Part shown: in pieces, positions 1 through 8,926 of the stretch
How the letters are laid out: each line of letters opens with the position of its first letter
Position numbering within the stretch: position 1 is the stretch's first letter
From: an uncultured Sphingomonadales bacterium
GTDB taxonomy: Bacteria > Pseudomonadota > Alphaproteobacteria > Sphingomonadales > Sphingomonadaceae
NCBI GenBank assembly: GCA_937898525.1
Contig: CALCBC010000107.1
Span: 1-26,078, forward strand
Direction of reading: 5' to 3'
Length of the DNA stretch: 26,078 nt
Notes under the pieces: generated by a model
Databases searched by the model: none
What the model was told of the DNA's origin: nothing
What the model saw: only the letters and a program-made list of their open reading frames with translations
Translations under genes and position numbers: made by a program

Positions 1-3000
1 AGGTGACCCGCGTCGCCCGCGAGGTCGGCACCGAGGGCAAGCTCGGCGGCCAGGCACAGGTGCCGGGCGTCGCCGGAACCTGGGCCGACCTGACCGAGAA
101 CGTGAACTCGATGGCCGCCAACCTGACCGGGCAGGTGCGCAACATCGCCGAGGTCACGACCGCCGTCGCTCGCGGCGACCTGTCCAAGAAGATCACCGTC
201 GAGGTGCGCGGCGAGATCCTCGAGCTCAAGAACACGATCAACACGATGGTCGACCAGCTCAACTCGTTCGCCAGCGAGGTGACGCGCGTCGCCCGCGAGG
301 TCGGCACCGAGGGCAAGCTCGGCGGGCAGGCGCAGGTCGAAGGCGTCGGCGGCACGTGGAAGGACCTGACCGACAACGTCAACGCGATGGCCGGCAACCT
401 GACCGGCCAGGTGCGCAACATCGCCGAGGTCACGACCGCCGTCGCTCGCGGCGACCTGTCGAAGAAGATCACGGTCGACGTGAAGGGCGAGATCCTCGAG
501 CTCAAGAACACCATCAACACGATGGTCGACCAGCTCAACTCGTTCGCCTCGGAAGTGACCCGTGTCGCCCGCGAGGTCGGTACCGAGGGCCGGCTTGGCG
601 GACAGGCGCAGGTCGAGGGCGTCGCCGGCACCTGGAAGGATCTGACCGACAACGTCAACGCAATGGCCGCCAACCTGACCGGCCAGGTCCGCAACATCGC
701 CGAGGTGACCACCGCGGTCGCGCTCGGCGACCTGTCGAAGAAGATCACGGTCGACGTGAAGGGCGAGATTCTCGAGCTGAAGAACACCATCAACACGATG
801 GTCGACCAGCTCAACGCGTTCGCCTCGGAAGTCACCCGTGTGGCCCGAGAGGTCGGCACCGAAGGGAAGCTCGGCGGCCAGGCGCAGGTGCCCGGCGTCG
901 CGGGCACCTGGAAGGACCTGACCGACAACGTCAATCTGATGGCCGACAACCTGACCGGCCAGGTCCGCAACATCGCCGACGTCACCACGGCGGTCGCCCG
1001 CGGCGATCTCTCGCGCAAGATCACCGTCGACGTGCAGGGCGAGATCCTCGAGCTCAAGAACACCATCAACACGATGGTCGACCAGCTGAACTCGTTCGCC
1101 AGCGAAGTAACCCGCGTGGCGCGCGAGGTCGGCACCGAGGGGAAGCTCGGCGGGCAGGCGCAAGTTCCGGGCGTCGGCGGCACCTGGAAGGACCTGACCG
1201 ACAACGTCAACCAGATGGCCTACAACCTGACCAACCAGGTGCGCGGCATCGCCGACGTCGTCACCGCGGTCGCCCAGGGCAATCTCAAGCGCAAGCTGAC
1301 CTTCGACGCGAAAGGCGAGATCGCCGCGCTGGCCGAGACGATCAACGGGATGATCGAGACGCTGTCGACCTTCGGCGATCAGGTCACCAACATGGCGCGC
1401 GAAGTCGGGGTCGAGGGCCGGCTCGGCGGCCAGGCGCGCGTACCCGGCGCGGCCGGCCTGTGGCGCGACCTGACCGACAACGTGAATGCGATGGCCGCCA
1501 ACCTGACCAACCAGGTGCGCTCGATCGCCGAAGTCGCCACCGCGGTGACGAAGGGCGACCTGACCCGCGAGATCGCGGTGGAAGCCTCGGGCGAGATGGC
1601 CGCGCTCAAGGACAACATCAACGAGATGATCCTCAATCTCAAGGATCAGACGCTCAAGAACGCCGAGCAGGACTGGCTCAAGACCAACCTCGCCCGCTTC
1701 AGCCGGATGCTGCAGGGCGAGCGCGACCTGACCACGATCTCCAACCTGATCATGAGCGAGCTCGCGCCGCTGGTGAACGCCCAGTACGGCGTGTTCTACG
1801 TCGCCAACGAGAACGACGGGCGGCCGACGCTCGAGCTCGTCGCCACTTATGGGGCCGACCGGCGCGACGAGCTCAAGGAGACGTTCGAGCTACGCGAAGG
1901 CCTCATCGGCCAGGCCGCCGCCGACAAGCGCCCGATGCGGCTGAACAAGGTCCCGGGCGACTTCATCAGGATCGGCTCGGGCCTCGGCGCGGCATCGCCG
2001 GCCAACGTCAACATCCTTCCCGCCCTGTTCGAGGACGAGGTCAAGGCGGTCATCGAACTTGCCTCGTTCGAGGAATTCAACGAGACCCACCACACCTTCC
2101 TTACCCAGCTCATGGAGACCGTCGGCATCGTGCTCAACACGATCGCGGCGACGATGCGCACCGAGGAGCTGCTCAAGGAATCGCAGCTGCTGACCCAGGA
2201 GCTGCAGGAAAAGGCGCAGCTGCTCGAGAACGAGAAGAAGCAGGTCGAGGCGAAGAATTTCGAGATCGAAATGGCCCGCCGCGCGGTCGAGGAGAAGGCC
2301 GAGCAGCTGGCGCTGACCTCGAAGTACAAGTCCGAGTTCCTCGCCAACATGAGCCACGAGCTGCGCACACCGCTCAACTCGCTGCTGATCCTCTCGAAGA
2401 TGCTGGCCGACAACCAGCAGGGCAACCTCAACGAGAAGCAGACCGAGTTCGCCCGCACGATCCATTCGGCGGGCACCGACCTGCTCAACCTGATCAACGA
2501 CATCCTCGACCTGTCGAAGATCGAATCCGGGACCGTCGGAATCGAGATCGGCGAAATGCCGCTCGACTCGCTGAGGCTCCACCTCGAACGCACTTTCCGC
2601 CAGCTGGCGTCCGAGAAGGACCTCTCGTTCCAGGTCGATTTCGCCAACGACCTGCCCGCCACTATCCGCACCGACGAGAAGCGCCTGCAGCAGGTCGTGC
2701 TCAACCTGCTGTCGAACGCATTCAAGTTCACTTCCGAGGGCGGCGTGAGGCTCGAAGTCCGGCGCGCCGAACGCGGGTGGACGCCTACCCATCCTGTGCT
2801 GGGCGAGGCCGACGGGGTAATCGAGATCGCGGTCACCGATACCGGGATCGGCATCCCCGAGGACAAGCAGCGGCTGATCTTCGAGGCCTTCCAGCAGGCC
2901 GATGGCACCACCAGCCGCAAGTACGGCGGCACGGGTCTCGGCCTGTCGATCAGCCGCGAGATCGCCAACCTGCTCGGCGGAGAGATCCAGGTCCGCTCGA

Positions 3001-4004
3001 AGCCGGGCAAGGGCTCGACCTTCACGCTCTACGTGCCGACGCGCTCGCCCGGCGTGGCGCCGGCGCTATCGCTCCCCGCTGCCGCGGAAGAAACGGCCGA
3101 ACCCGCCCTCGACCGCGGCCCGGAGGACGACCGCGACGATCTCGAAGACCAGCCCTTCGTGCTGATCGTCGAGGACGACCCGGCTTTTGCCGGCATCCTG
3201 CTCGACGTGGCGCACGACGCCGGGATCAAGGGTGTGATCTCCTCGGCCGGGGCGGGAACGCTGGCAATGGTCCGCAAGCTGCGGCCGAGCGCGATCACGC
3301 TCGATCTCGGCCTCAGCGATATCGACGGTTTCGTCCTGCTCGACCTGCTCCGGCACGAGCCGGAAAGCAGCGCGATCCCCGTCTACGTCATCTCGGGCGC
3401 CGAACAAGCAGCGCACGCGCTGACGCTCGGCGCGAGCGAAGTGCTCGAGAAGCCGGCGAAACGGGACGAGCTGGGCCGGCTGTTCCGGACGATCGGCCAG
3501 TCGTTCGCAGCCGGCGGCAAGCGCAAGCGGCGCAAGCCTCCCCCCGCCCGTTCAGAAACGGAGTGGAACACCTTCGAGCTGGCCGGGCGCAAGCTGCTCG
3601 TCGTGGACGACGACATCCGCAACATCTACTCGCTGGCGAGCGTACTCGAAGCCCATGGGGCGGAGGTCGTGCACGCCGAACGCGGCGCAGAGGGCATTTC
3701 GATCCTCGAACGCGATCCCGACGTCGACGTGGCGCTGATCGACATTATGATGCCCGAAATGGACGGCTACGAGACGATGCGGCGCATTCGCGCCCACCCG
3801 GAGATCGCCCGGACGCCGCTCATCGCGGTGACCGCCAAGGCGATGAAGGGTGACCGGCAGAAGTGCCTTGACGCGGGCGCCTCGGACTACATTGCCAAGC
3901 CGGTCGATATCGACCTGTTGCTGGCGCTGCTCAGGGTGTGGATCGGCCGCGCCGGGGTCGGCGCCGAGACGGTTGCAGGGCCGGGGGTCCCCGACGCCGC
4001 GTGA
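1..4004 (+). CDS. Poly-HAMP hybrid histidine kinase with GAF and two receiver domains (5' end outside window)
   Basis: The reading frame is open from the left edge; a GTG at 3 lies inside a repeat unit and is not the true start, so the N-terminus is missing. The visible 1333 residues run in this order: six 92-residue HAMP units (1-552), a connector, a GAF domain (about 575-740), a coiled coil (about 745-780), HisKA with H-box SHELRTPLN (H785 in visible numbering), HATPase_c (N-box LLSNAFKF, G1 DTGIGIP, G2 GGTGLGLS), a first receiver (acceptor D1101) and a second receiver (IMMPEMDGY, acceptor D1247, lysine in AKPVD). No transmembrane segment is visible, so this part is probably cytoplasmic. 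The architecture resembles fungal group III (Nik1-type) kinases and their bacterial relatives, in which the HAMP array transmits a signal to the kinase core. There is no HPt domain, so phosphotransfer to a partner is expected. The signal is unknown. Its stop overlaps the start of the next kinase. Confidence 0.95.
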   Translation, partial: VTRVAREVGTEGKLGGQAQVPGVAGTWADLTENVNSMAANLTGQVRNIAEVTTAVARGDLSKKITVEVRGEILELKNTINTMVDQLNSFASEVTRVAREVGTEGKLGGQAQVEGVGGTWKDLTDNVNAMAGNLTGQVRNIAEVTTAVARGDLSKKITVDVKGEILELKNTINTMVDQLNSFASEVTRVAREVGTEGRLGGQAQVEGVAGTWKDLTDNVNAMAANLTGQVRNIAEVTTAVALGDLSKKITVDVKGEILELKNTINTMVDQLNAFASEVTRVAREVGTEGKLGGQAQVPGVAGTWKDLTDNVNLMADNLTGQVRNIADVTTAVARGDLSRKITVDVQGEILELKNTINTMVDQLNSFASEVTRVAREVGTEGKLGGQAQVPGVGGTWKDLTDNVNQMAYNLTNQVRGIADVVTAVAQGNLKRKLTFDAKGEIAALAETINGMIETLSTFGDQVTNMAREVGVEGRLGGQARVPGAAGLWRDLTDNVNAMAANLTNQVRSIAEVATAVTKGDLTREIAVEASGEMAALKDNINEMILNLKDQTLKNAEQDWLKTNLARFSRMLQGERDLTTISNLIMSELAPLVNAQYGVFYVANENDGRPTLELVATYGADRRDELKETFELREGLIGQAAADKRPMRLNKVPGDFIRIGSGLGAASPANVNILPALFEDEVKAVIELASFEEFNETHHTFLTQLMETVGIVLNTIAATMRTEELLKESQLLTQELQEKAQLLENEKKQVEAKNFEIEMARRAVEEKAEQLALTSKYKSEFLANMSHELRTPLNSLLILSKMLADNQQGNLNEKQTEFARTIHSAGTDLLNLINDILDLSKIESGTVGIEIGEMPLDSLRLHLERTFRQLASEKDLSFQVDFANDLPATIRTDEKRLQQVVLNLLSNAFKFTSEGGVRLEVRRAERGWTPTHPVLGEADGVIEIAVTDTGIGIPEDKQRLIFEAFQQADGTTSRKYGGTGLGLSISREIANLLGGEIQVRSKPGKGSTFTLYVPTRSPGVAPALSLPAAAEETAEPALDRGPEDDRDDLEDQPFVLIVEDDPAFAGILLDVAHDAGIKGVISSAGAGTLAMVRKLRPSAITLDLGLSDIDGFVLLDLLRHEPESSAIPVYVISGAEQAAHALTLGASEVLEKPAKRDELGRLFRTIGQSFAAGGKRKRRKPPPARSETEWNTFELAGRKLLVVDDDIRNIYSLASVLEAHGAEVVHAERGAEGISILERDPDVDVALIDIMMPEMDGYETMRRIRAHPEIARTPLIAVTAKAMKGDRQKCLDAGASDYIAKPVDIDLLLALLRVWIGRAGVGAETVAGPGVPDAA
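3..1658 (+). repeat. Six tandem 276-bp HAMP-encoding units
   Basis: Units begin at 3, 279, 555, 831, 1107 and 1383, exactly 276 bp (92 codons) apart with no indels. Each opens with a V-T-R/N-V/M-AREVG core and carries the VARGDLSKKITVDV-type HAMP strand and a DLTDNVN segment. Units 1-4 are nearly identical in protein and very similar in DNA. Unit 5 is intermediate in its second half and unit 6 is the most diverged. In Nik1-type kinases each unit of this length holds one HAMP domain plus a HAMP-like variant. More units may lie upstream of the window. Confidence 0.95.
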
Positions 4005-6013
4005 ATACCGAGACCACCATGACCGCCCGTTCCCCACTCGCCGGCGCACTCGGCGTGCCCCGCGAGGCGCGCGCCCGGATCCTCGTCGTCGACGACGACG
4101 AGCGCAATCTCATGGCGCTGTCGGAAGTGCTCGAGCCGCTCGCCGATGTGGTCACCGCCACCTCGGGGCGGACCGCGCTGCGCCAGCTGCTGAAGGACGA
4201 CTTCGCGGTCATCCTGCTCGACGTGTTCATGCCCGAGATGGACGGCTACGAGACCGCGGCGCTCGTGCGCCAGCGCTCGCAGACCTCGCGCATCCCGATC
4301 ATCTTCCTCTCGGCGGTGAACAAGGAAACCGAGCACCTGATGCGCGGCTATTCGATGGGCGCCGTCGACTACGTGTTCAAGCCGGTCGATCCGGTCGTGC
4401 TCAAATCGAAAGTCGCGGTGTTCGTCGACCTCTACCTGCTGCGCCAGCAGGTCGCTGGCCAGGCGCGCGCCGAGCAGGAACTGCGCGAGGCCAAGCTTCA
4501 CGCCGACGCCGAGCGACTCACGGTCGAGCGCGAGCTGCAGCAGTCGCGGCTGCGGCAGGCAGCCATTCTCGAAGCCTTGCCGCTCGCGCTCTACGAGGCC
4601 GGCTTCGACAACAAGGGGCGCCTCAATCGCCGGTTCATCGGCGGAGATCTCGAACTCTTCGCCGGGGATGACGCGGGCGCACTGGCCGCCGGCGAGCTGC
4701 GCTGGTGCGACCGCATCGTCGGCGGCGATGCCGAAGCGCTCGAGCAGCGCCTGGCGCAGGCCACCGAGCGGACCGTCACTTCGCACTATCGCTGGGGCCG
4801 CAGCGACGGCAGCGTGATCCACGTCATCGACCAGTGCGTGCGCAGCGCCGAGTCGCCAGACACGTGGGTCGGCACGCTGATCGATGTCACCGCCCAGCGC
4901 GAGCTCGAGCAGCAGCTCGTCCAGTCGCGCAAGTCCGAAGCGCTCGGGCAGCTCACGGGCGGCGTGGCGCACGACTTCAACAACCTGCTGGCGGCCGTGC
5001 TCGGCGGCCTGCGGCTGCTCGAAGGACGGCTCCAGCTCGGCGAACGCGAGCAGAAGATCGTCGACCACATGCGCCACGCGGCCGAGAGCGGGGCCGAGCT
5101 CGTGCGTCGGCTGATGGCCTTTGCCCGCAAGCAGGAGCTGACCCCCACAAGCGTCGATCCGCGCCGCCTGCGCGACAGCGTCGACGGTCTCGTCTCGCAC
5201 GCGCTGGGCGACCGGACCTCGGTCGAATGGCACATTCCCGACGACGTCACGCCCCTCTTCGTCGACGCGGCGCAGCTGGAGCTGGCGCTGGTCAACCTGC
5301 TGATCAACGCGCGCGACGCCATGCCCGAGGGCGGAACCATTCGCGTGACCTTCGAGCGTGCGGAGCCGCCGCCGCATTCGCAGGCCGGCGAGTTCCTGCG
5401 CATCCGCGTCGAGGACGAGGGCGAAGGCATCCCACCCGAGCTGCTCGAGCGGGTGACCGAGCCGTTCTTCACCACCAAGTCGGCCGGAAAGGGCACCGGG
5501 CTCGGGCTGTCGATGGTCGCCGGCTTCATCCAGCAGTCGGGCGGGCTGTTCCGGATCGAAAGCACCTGCGGGCACGGCACGACGATCGAGATGGACCTGC
5601 CGGCGACGCGGAGCACCGACAGTGCCGGCGCGAAGGCCGATTGCGGCCATGGCTCGAAAATCGGTGTTTCCTCGGTGCTGGTCGTCGACGACGACGAGGG
5701 CGTCCGCCTGATCCTGTCGGAACAGTTGCGCGACCTCGGCCTCGAAGTCAGCGTCGCCAGGGACGGCCGCCATGCGCTCGAGCTGATCGAGCAGGGCGAG
5801 GCGAAGCCCGAGTTCGTGCTGACCGACTTCTCGATGCCCCGGCTCGATGGGATGTGCCTGCTCGAAACGGTGCGCGAGCGCTGGCCGGACATCGGGTGCG
5901 CGATCATGACCGGCAACCCGGTCGAAAGCCTCACCAGTTGCGGTCCCGACGTCACGGTGATCCGCAAGCCGATCGACACCGGCGAGCTCAAGCGGCTGCT
6001 GGCCGAGCGCTAG
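4001..6013 (+). CDS. Hybrid histidine kinase, REC-PAS-HisKA-HATPase-REC
   Basis: About 670 residues. The N-terminal receiver (ARILVVDDDERN, acceptor D74 in LLDVFMPEMDGY, lysine in FKPVD) is followed by a coiled coil (about 145-190) and a PAS-like region (about 190-305, ending IDVTAQRELEQQL). Next comes a HisKA with H-box GGVAHDFNNLLA (H324), HATPase_c (N-box LINARDAMP, DEGEGIP, GKGTGLGLSMV) and a C-terminal receiver (VLVVDDDEG, acceptor D609 in LTDFSMPRLDG, lysine in IRKPID). No membrane segments or signal peptide are seen, so it is a cytoplasmic sensor. The HDFNNLL box is typical of kinases that carry a C-terminal receiver. I chose GTG 4001 because it forms a GTGA overlap with the upstream kinase stop, which suggests translational coupling. 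ATG 4019, six codons later with a weak GAG upstream, is a real alternative. The N-terminal receiver may accept phosphate from the upstream kinase; this is inference. Confidence 0.92.
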   Translation: MNTETTMTARSPLAGALGVPREARARILVVDDDERNLMALSEVLEPLADVVTATSGRTALRQLLKDDFAVILLDVFMPEMDGYETAALVRQRSQTSRIPIIFLSAVNKETEHLMRGYSMGAVDYVFKPVDPVVLKSKVAVFVDLYLLRQQVAGQARAEQELREAKLHADAERLTVERELQQSRLRQAAILEALPLALYEAGFDNKGRLNRRFIGGDLELFAGDDAGALAAGELRWCDRIVGGDAEALEQRLAQATERTVTSHYRWGRSDGSVIHVIDQCVRSAESPDTWVGTLIDVTAQRELEQQLVQSRKSEALGQLTGGVAHDFNNLLAAVLGGLRLLEGRLQLGEREQKIVDHMRHAAESGAELVRRLMAFARKQELTPTSVDPRRLRDSVDGLVSHALGDRTSVEWHIPDDVTPLFVDAAQLELALVNLLINARDAMPEGGTIRVTFERAEPPPHSQAGEFLRIRVEDEGEGIPPELLERVTEPFFTTKSAGKGTGLGLSMVAGFIQQSGGLFRIESTCGHGTTIEMDLPATRSTDSAGAKADCGHGSKIGVSSVLVVDDDEGVRLILSEQLRDLGLEVSVARDGRHALELIEQGEAKPEFVLTDFSMPRLDGMCLLETVRERWPDIGCAIMTGNPVESLTSCGPDVTVIRKPIDTGELKRLLAER

Positions 6014-6339
6014 CGCGCGAGCATCCGGGCGCTGGTCGAGACGCGGGACATCGAAGCAGGTTCCCGAAAGCGCGCGGACCCTCGCCGCCAAAGGTCGTTC
6101 AGCAGGACCCGGGATCGTCGCCCTGCTGGTCGGCCCGATCGCGATCGAAGCGACGAAAGGGGCCGGGGTTCTCGGGTGAGGCACCGCCCAACTGAGCCAG
6201 CCTACCCCGCCGAATCGCAGGCGTCTTTGACGGCTCTCAATTCACCTACTCCGTAAATACCCCAATGCCGCTCCGCCTGTTCTGGGCCGATGGGGACCAT
6301 CGGCCGAACGGAGTCGACAAAGGATCAAGGGCGCGCTCG
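6014..6339 (+). other. Intergenic region between the kinase pair and ccoN
   Basis: No convincing gene is found in these 326 bases. The first part holds a modest inverted repeat, CAGCAGG at 6100-6106 with CCTGCTG at 6122-6128 (15-nt loop, no T tract), which could be a weak terminator for the kinase genes. The second part holds an FNR-like box (6227-6240) and, just after it, the least GC-rich stretch of the region (about 6239-6265), which includes TAAATA at 6254-6259. This is the expected place for the cco promoter. An in-frame ATG at 6265 would add 25 residues to CcoN, but they look non-coding. Confidence 0.6.
6227..6240 (+). promoter_or_regulatory. FNR/FixK-type binding site upstream of ccoN
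   Basis: The sequence TTGACGGCTCTCAA keeps both core half-sites of the FNR/CRP-family box (TTGA-N6-TCAA). The inner bases are C and C instead of the preferred T and A of TTGAT-N4-ATCAA. It lies 100 bp upstream of the ccoN start. In alphaproteobacteria cbb3 oxidase operons are classically activated by FNR/FixK proteins under low oxygen, so position and context support the call. A TAAATA motif at 6254-6259 is slightly too close for a standard class II arrangement, so the transcription start remains uncertain. Confidence 0.6.
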
Positions 6340-7995
6340 ATGGAAGCCGTATTGTCTCGCGCGGGAATGTGGTTCCTGCTGCTGGTGCTGTCCGTGGCTG
6401 CGGTCGCGACAGCGGCCGATGGCGGCTTCGCCGTCCACATGACGATTCTCGCGATCGTCGCCTTCGTCGCGCTGTGCCTGACCGTGGCCCGGAGCGATTT
6501 CGACTCGCTCGGCAACGCGATCGTGCGCGCACCGGCAGACCCCTCGCGCTACGACGACGACCCGGTGCGCTGGGGCGTGATCGCGACGGTCGGCTGGTCG
6601 ATCGTCGGCATGCTCGCCGGCCTGGTGGTGGCGCTGCAGCTGGTGTTCCCCGCTCTCAACCTCGAGCCGTGGCTCAATTTCGGCCGGCTGCGCCCGCTGC
6701 ACACCTCGGGCGTCATCTTCGCGTTCGGCGGCAACGTGCTGATCGCGAGCTCGTTCTACGTCGTCCAGCGCACCTGCCGCACGCGGCTCGCCTTCCCCGG
6801 CCTCGCGCGGTTCGTGTTCTGGGGCTACCAGCTGTTCATCGTCCTCGCCGCGACCGGCTACCTGCTCGGCATCACCCAGAGCCGCGAGTACGCCGAGCCC
6901 GAATGGTACGTCGACCTGTGGCTGACCATCGTCTGGGTCGCCTATTTCGTCGTCTTCGTCGGCACGCTTATCCGCCGGACGGAGCCGCACATCTACGTCG
7001 CGAACTGGTTCTACCTGTCGTTCATCATCACCATCGCGATGCTGCACATCGTCAACAACCTGGCGGTGCCGGTCACACCGCTGGGCTCGCTGTCCTATTC
7101 GGCTTTCGCCGGCGTGCAGGATGCGCTGACGCAGTGGTGGTACGGTCACAACGCGGTCGCGTTCTTCCTGACCGTGCCGTTCCTGGCGATGATGTACTAC
7201 TTCGTGCCCAAGCAGGCGGGGCGGCCCATCTACAGCTACCGGTTGTCGATCCTGCACTTCTGGTCGCTGATCTTCCTCTACATCTGGGCTGGCCCGCACC
7301 ACCTGCACTACACCGCGCTGCCCGACTGGGCGCAGACGCTCGGCATGGTGTTCTCGGTGATCCTGTGGATGCCGAGCTGGGGCGGCATGATCAACGGGCT
7401 GATGACCCTCAACGGCGCGTGGGACAAGGTCCGCACCGACCCGATCATCCGCATGATGGTGCTCGCGCTGGCCTTCTACGGAATGGCCACCTTCGAGGGC
7501 CCGATGCTGAGCATCAAGGCGGTCAACTCGCTGTCGCACTACACTGACTGGACGATCGGCCACGTTCACGCCGGCGCGCTCGGGTGGAACGGCATGATCT
7601 CGTTCGCCGTGGTCTACTTCCTCGTGCCGCGGCTGTGGAAGCGCCAGCGGCTCTACTCGCTGCGCTGGGTCAACTGGCACTTCTGGCTCGCGACCGTGGG
7701 CATCGTCTTCTACGCCGCCGCGATGTGGGTGGCGGGGATCACCCAGGGCCTGATGTGGCGCGAGTACGGTGCCGACGGCTACCTCGTGAACAGCTTCGTC
7801 GAGACCGTCGCCGCGCTGAAGCCGATGTACCTGCTGCGCGCTATTGGCGGCGTGCTCTACCTCGCCGGCGCCGTGCTGATGGTCGCCAACGTCTGGCTGA
7901 CGATCGCCGGGCGCCAGCGCGCCGAGGCGCCGCTGCGCGAAGCCCCGTACGATCCCGAAGCGGATCGGCCGATCGTCGCCGTGCCGGCCGAATAG
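6340..7995 (+). CDS. ccoN: Cytochrome cbb3 oxidase subunit I, CcoN
   Basis: About 551 residues, multi-pass inner-membrane catalytic subunit that reduces oxygen at a haem b3-CuB centre and pumps protons. Metal ligands are visible: H121 (HTSG, low-spin haem b), H270 (YGHN, CuB), H320 and H321 (GPHHLH, CuB), H408 (haem b3) and H410 (haem b) in GHVHAG. The spacing between these histidines matches the structurally known CcoN of Pseudomonas stutzeri almost residue for residue, with an N-terminal extension of about 60 residues carrying extra membrane helices. ATG 6340 is chosen because AAGGG (6327-6331) sits 8 nt upstream; an upstream ATG at 6265 adds an implausible leader. It is the first gene of the cco operon, 11 nt before ccoO, and is probably driven by the FNR-type box. 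Confidence 0.97.
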   Translation: MEAVLSRAGMWFLLLVLSVAAVATAADGGFAVHMTILAIVAFVALCLTVARSDFDSLGNAIVRAPADPSRYDDDPVRWGVIATVGWSIVGMLAGLVVALQLVFPALNLEPWLNFGRLRPLHTSGVIFAFGGNVLIASSFYVVQRTCRTRLAFPGLARFVFWGYQLFIVLAATGYLLGITQSREYAEPEWYVDLWLTIVWVAYFVVFVGTLIRRTEPHIYVANWFYLSFIITIAMLHIVNNLAVPVTPLGSLSYSAFAGVQDALTQWWYGHNAVAFFLTVPFLAMMYYFVPKQAGRPIYSYRLSILHFWSLIFLYIWAGPHHLHYTALPDWAQTLGMVFSVILWMPSWGGMINGLMTLNGAWDKVRTDPIIRMMVLALAFYGMATFEGPMLSIKAVNSLSHYTDWTIGHVHAGALGWNGMISFAVVYFLVPRLWKRQRLYSLRWVNWHFWLATVGIVFYAAAMWVAGITQGLMWREYGADGYLVNSFVETVAALKPMYLLRAIGGVLYLAGAVLMVANVWLTIAGRQRAEAPLREAPYDPEADRPIVAVPAE

Positions 7996-8006
7996 GAATC
8001 CGCAAA

Positions 8007-8753
8007 ATGAGCTTCACCGAGCAACACAAGAAGATCGAGCGCAACGTCACGCTTCTCGGCGTGTTCGCCTTCGTTGCGGTCGTGATCGGCGGCGTGGTCG
8101 AGATTGCGCCGCTGTTCTGGATCGACAACACGATCGAGAAGGTCGAGGGCATGCGGCCCTACACCCCGCTCGAGCAGGCCGGCCGCGACATCTACGTCCG
8201 CGAAGGCTGCTACACCTGCCACAGCCAGATGATCCGCCCCTTCCGCGACGAGGTCGAGCGCTACGGCCACTACTCGCTCGCCGCCGAAAGCATGTACGAC
8301 CACCCGTTCCAGTGGGGCTCGAAGCGCACCGGGCCGGACCTCGCGCGCGTCGGCGGTCGCTACTCCGACGAATGGCACGTGCAGCACCTCAAGGACCCGC
8401 GCTCGGTGGTGCCCGAGAGCATCATGCCGACGTACGCGTTCCTCGCCGAGACCGACCTTCGGACAGACAACGCCGCCGACCGGCTGCGCGCGCTGCGCCG
8501 GGTGGGCGTGCCGTACACGGCCAGGGACATTGCAAACGCCGTGCTCGACATGCGCGCACAGGGCGACCCGAACGCCGACGCCGGCGACCTCGCCGAGCGT
8601 TATCCCAAGGTTCAGCGGCGCGACTTCGACGGCAACCCCTCGCGCCTGACCGAAATGGACGCGCTGGTCGCCTACCTGCAGATGCTCGGCACGCTGGTCG
8701 ACGTGAATGCCGCCGCGGCACAGGAGGAACTCGCCGGGGAGAAGGGCCGGTGA
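8007..8753 (+). CDS. ccoO: Cytochrome cbb3 oxidase subunit II, CcoO (monohaem cytochrome c)
   Basis: 248 residues. It has an N-terminal membrane anchor (about residues 17-37, VTLLGVFAFVAVVIGGVVEI) and a periplasmic cytochrome c domain with one CYTCH haem-binding motif (68-72). SQMIRP follows directly, and a likely axial methionine lies in SIMPTYAF. The family role is to pass electrons to CcoN. ATG 8007 has AGGAA at 7994-7998 upstream. The gene follows ccoN by 11 nt and its stop overlaps the GTG start of ccoQ. The length is slightly above the roughly 200-240 residues usual for the family and reflects an insert around residues 150-200. Confidence 0.97.
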   Translation: MSFTEQHKKIERNVTLLGVFAFVAVVIGGVVEIAPLFWIDNTIEKVEGMRPYTPLEQAGRDIYVREGCYTCHSQMIRPFRDEVERYGHYSLAAESMYDHPFQWGSKRTGPDLARVGGRYSDEWHVQHLKDPRSVVPESIMPTYAFLAETDLRTDNAADRLRALRRVGVPYTARDIANAVLDMRAQGDPNADAGDLAERYPKVQRRDFDGNPSRLTEMDALVAYLQMLGTLVDVNAAAAQEELAGEKGR

Positions 8754-8926
8754 GCGGACACTCGACTTACGAGACCCTGCGCCACCTTGCCGACAGCTGG
8801 GGCCTGCTGGCGATGCTGGTCACTTTCGTCGTGCTCGTGGCCTGGCCGCTGCGGCCCGGGGCGCGCAGGCACAACGAAGAGGCCGCGCAGATCATTTTCA
8901 AGGACGACGACGATGGCGAGCTCTGA
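8750..8926 (+). CDS. ccoQ: Cytochrome cbb3 oxidase small subunit, CcoQ
   Basis: 58 residues. A short N-terminal segment (MSGHSTYETLRHLADSWG) is followed by one hydrophobic helix (LLAMLVTFVVLVAWPL), a basic stretch (RPGARRHN) and an acidic tail (FKDDDDGEL), which is the typical CcoQ layout. In the family it stabilises the oxidase complex, especially the CcoP contact. It starts with GTG in a GTGA overlap with ccoO, with GAAGGG just upstream. Its last 14 nt overlap ccoP, and the AAGGA at 8900-8904 within its acidic tail serves as the ccoP ribosome binding site. Confidence 0.93.
   Translation: MSGHSTYETLRHLADSWGLLAMLVTFVVLVAWPLRPGARRHNEEAAQIIFKDDDDGEL

Noticed and set aside
3..1658. 276-bp periodic repeats as a CRISPR or satellite array
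   Set aside because: The period is an exact number of codons, the frame stays open, and the translation is HAMP units of a kinase.
3887..6184. Long open frame of 765 codons on the minus strand opposite the second kinase
   Set aside because: It is antisense to a clear REC-PAS-HisKA-REC protein, spans the kinase junction, and has His/Arg/Asp-rich composition without domains. It is a shadow of GC-rich codon bias.
6265..6339. Upstream extension of ccoN to the ATG at 6265
   Set aside because: The extra 25 residues are not membrane-like or family-like, and ATG 6340 has a better ribosome binding site.
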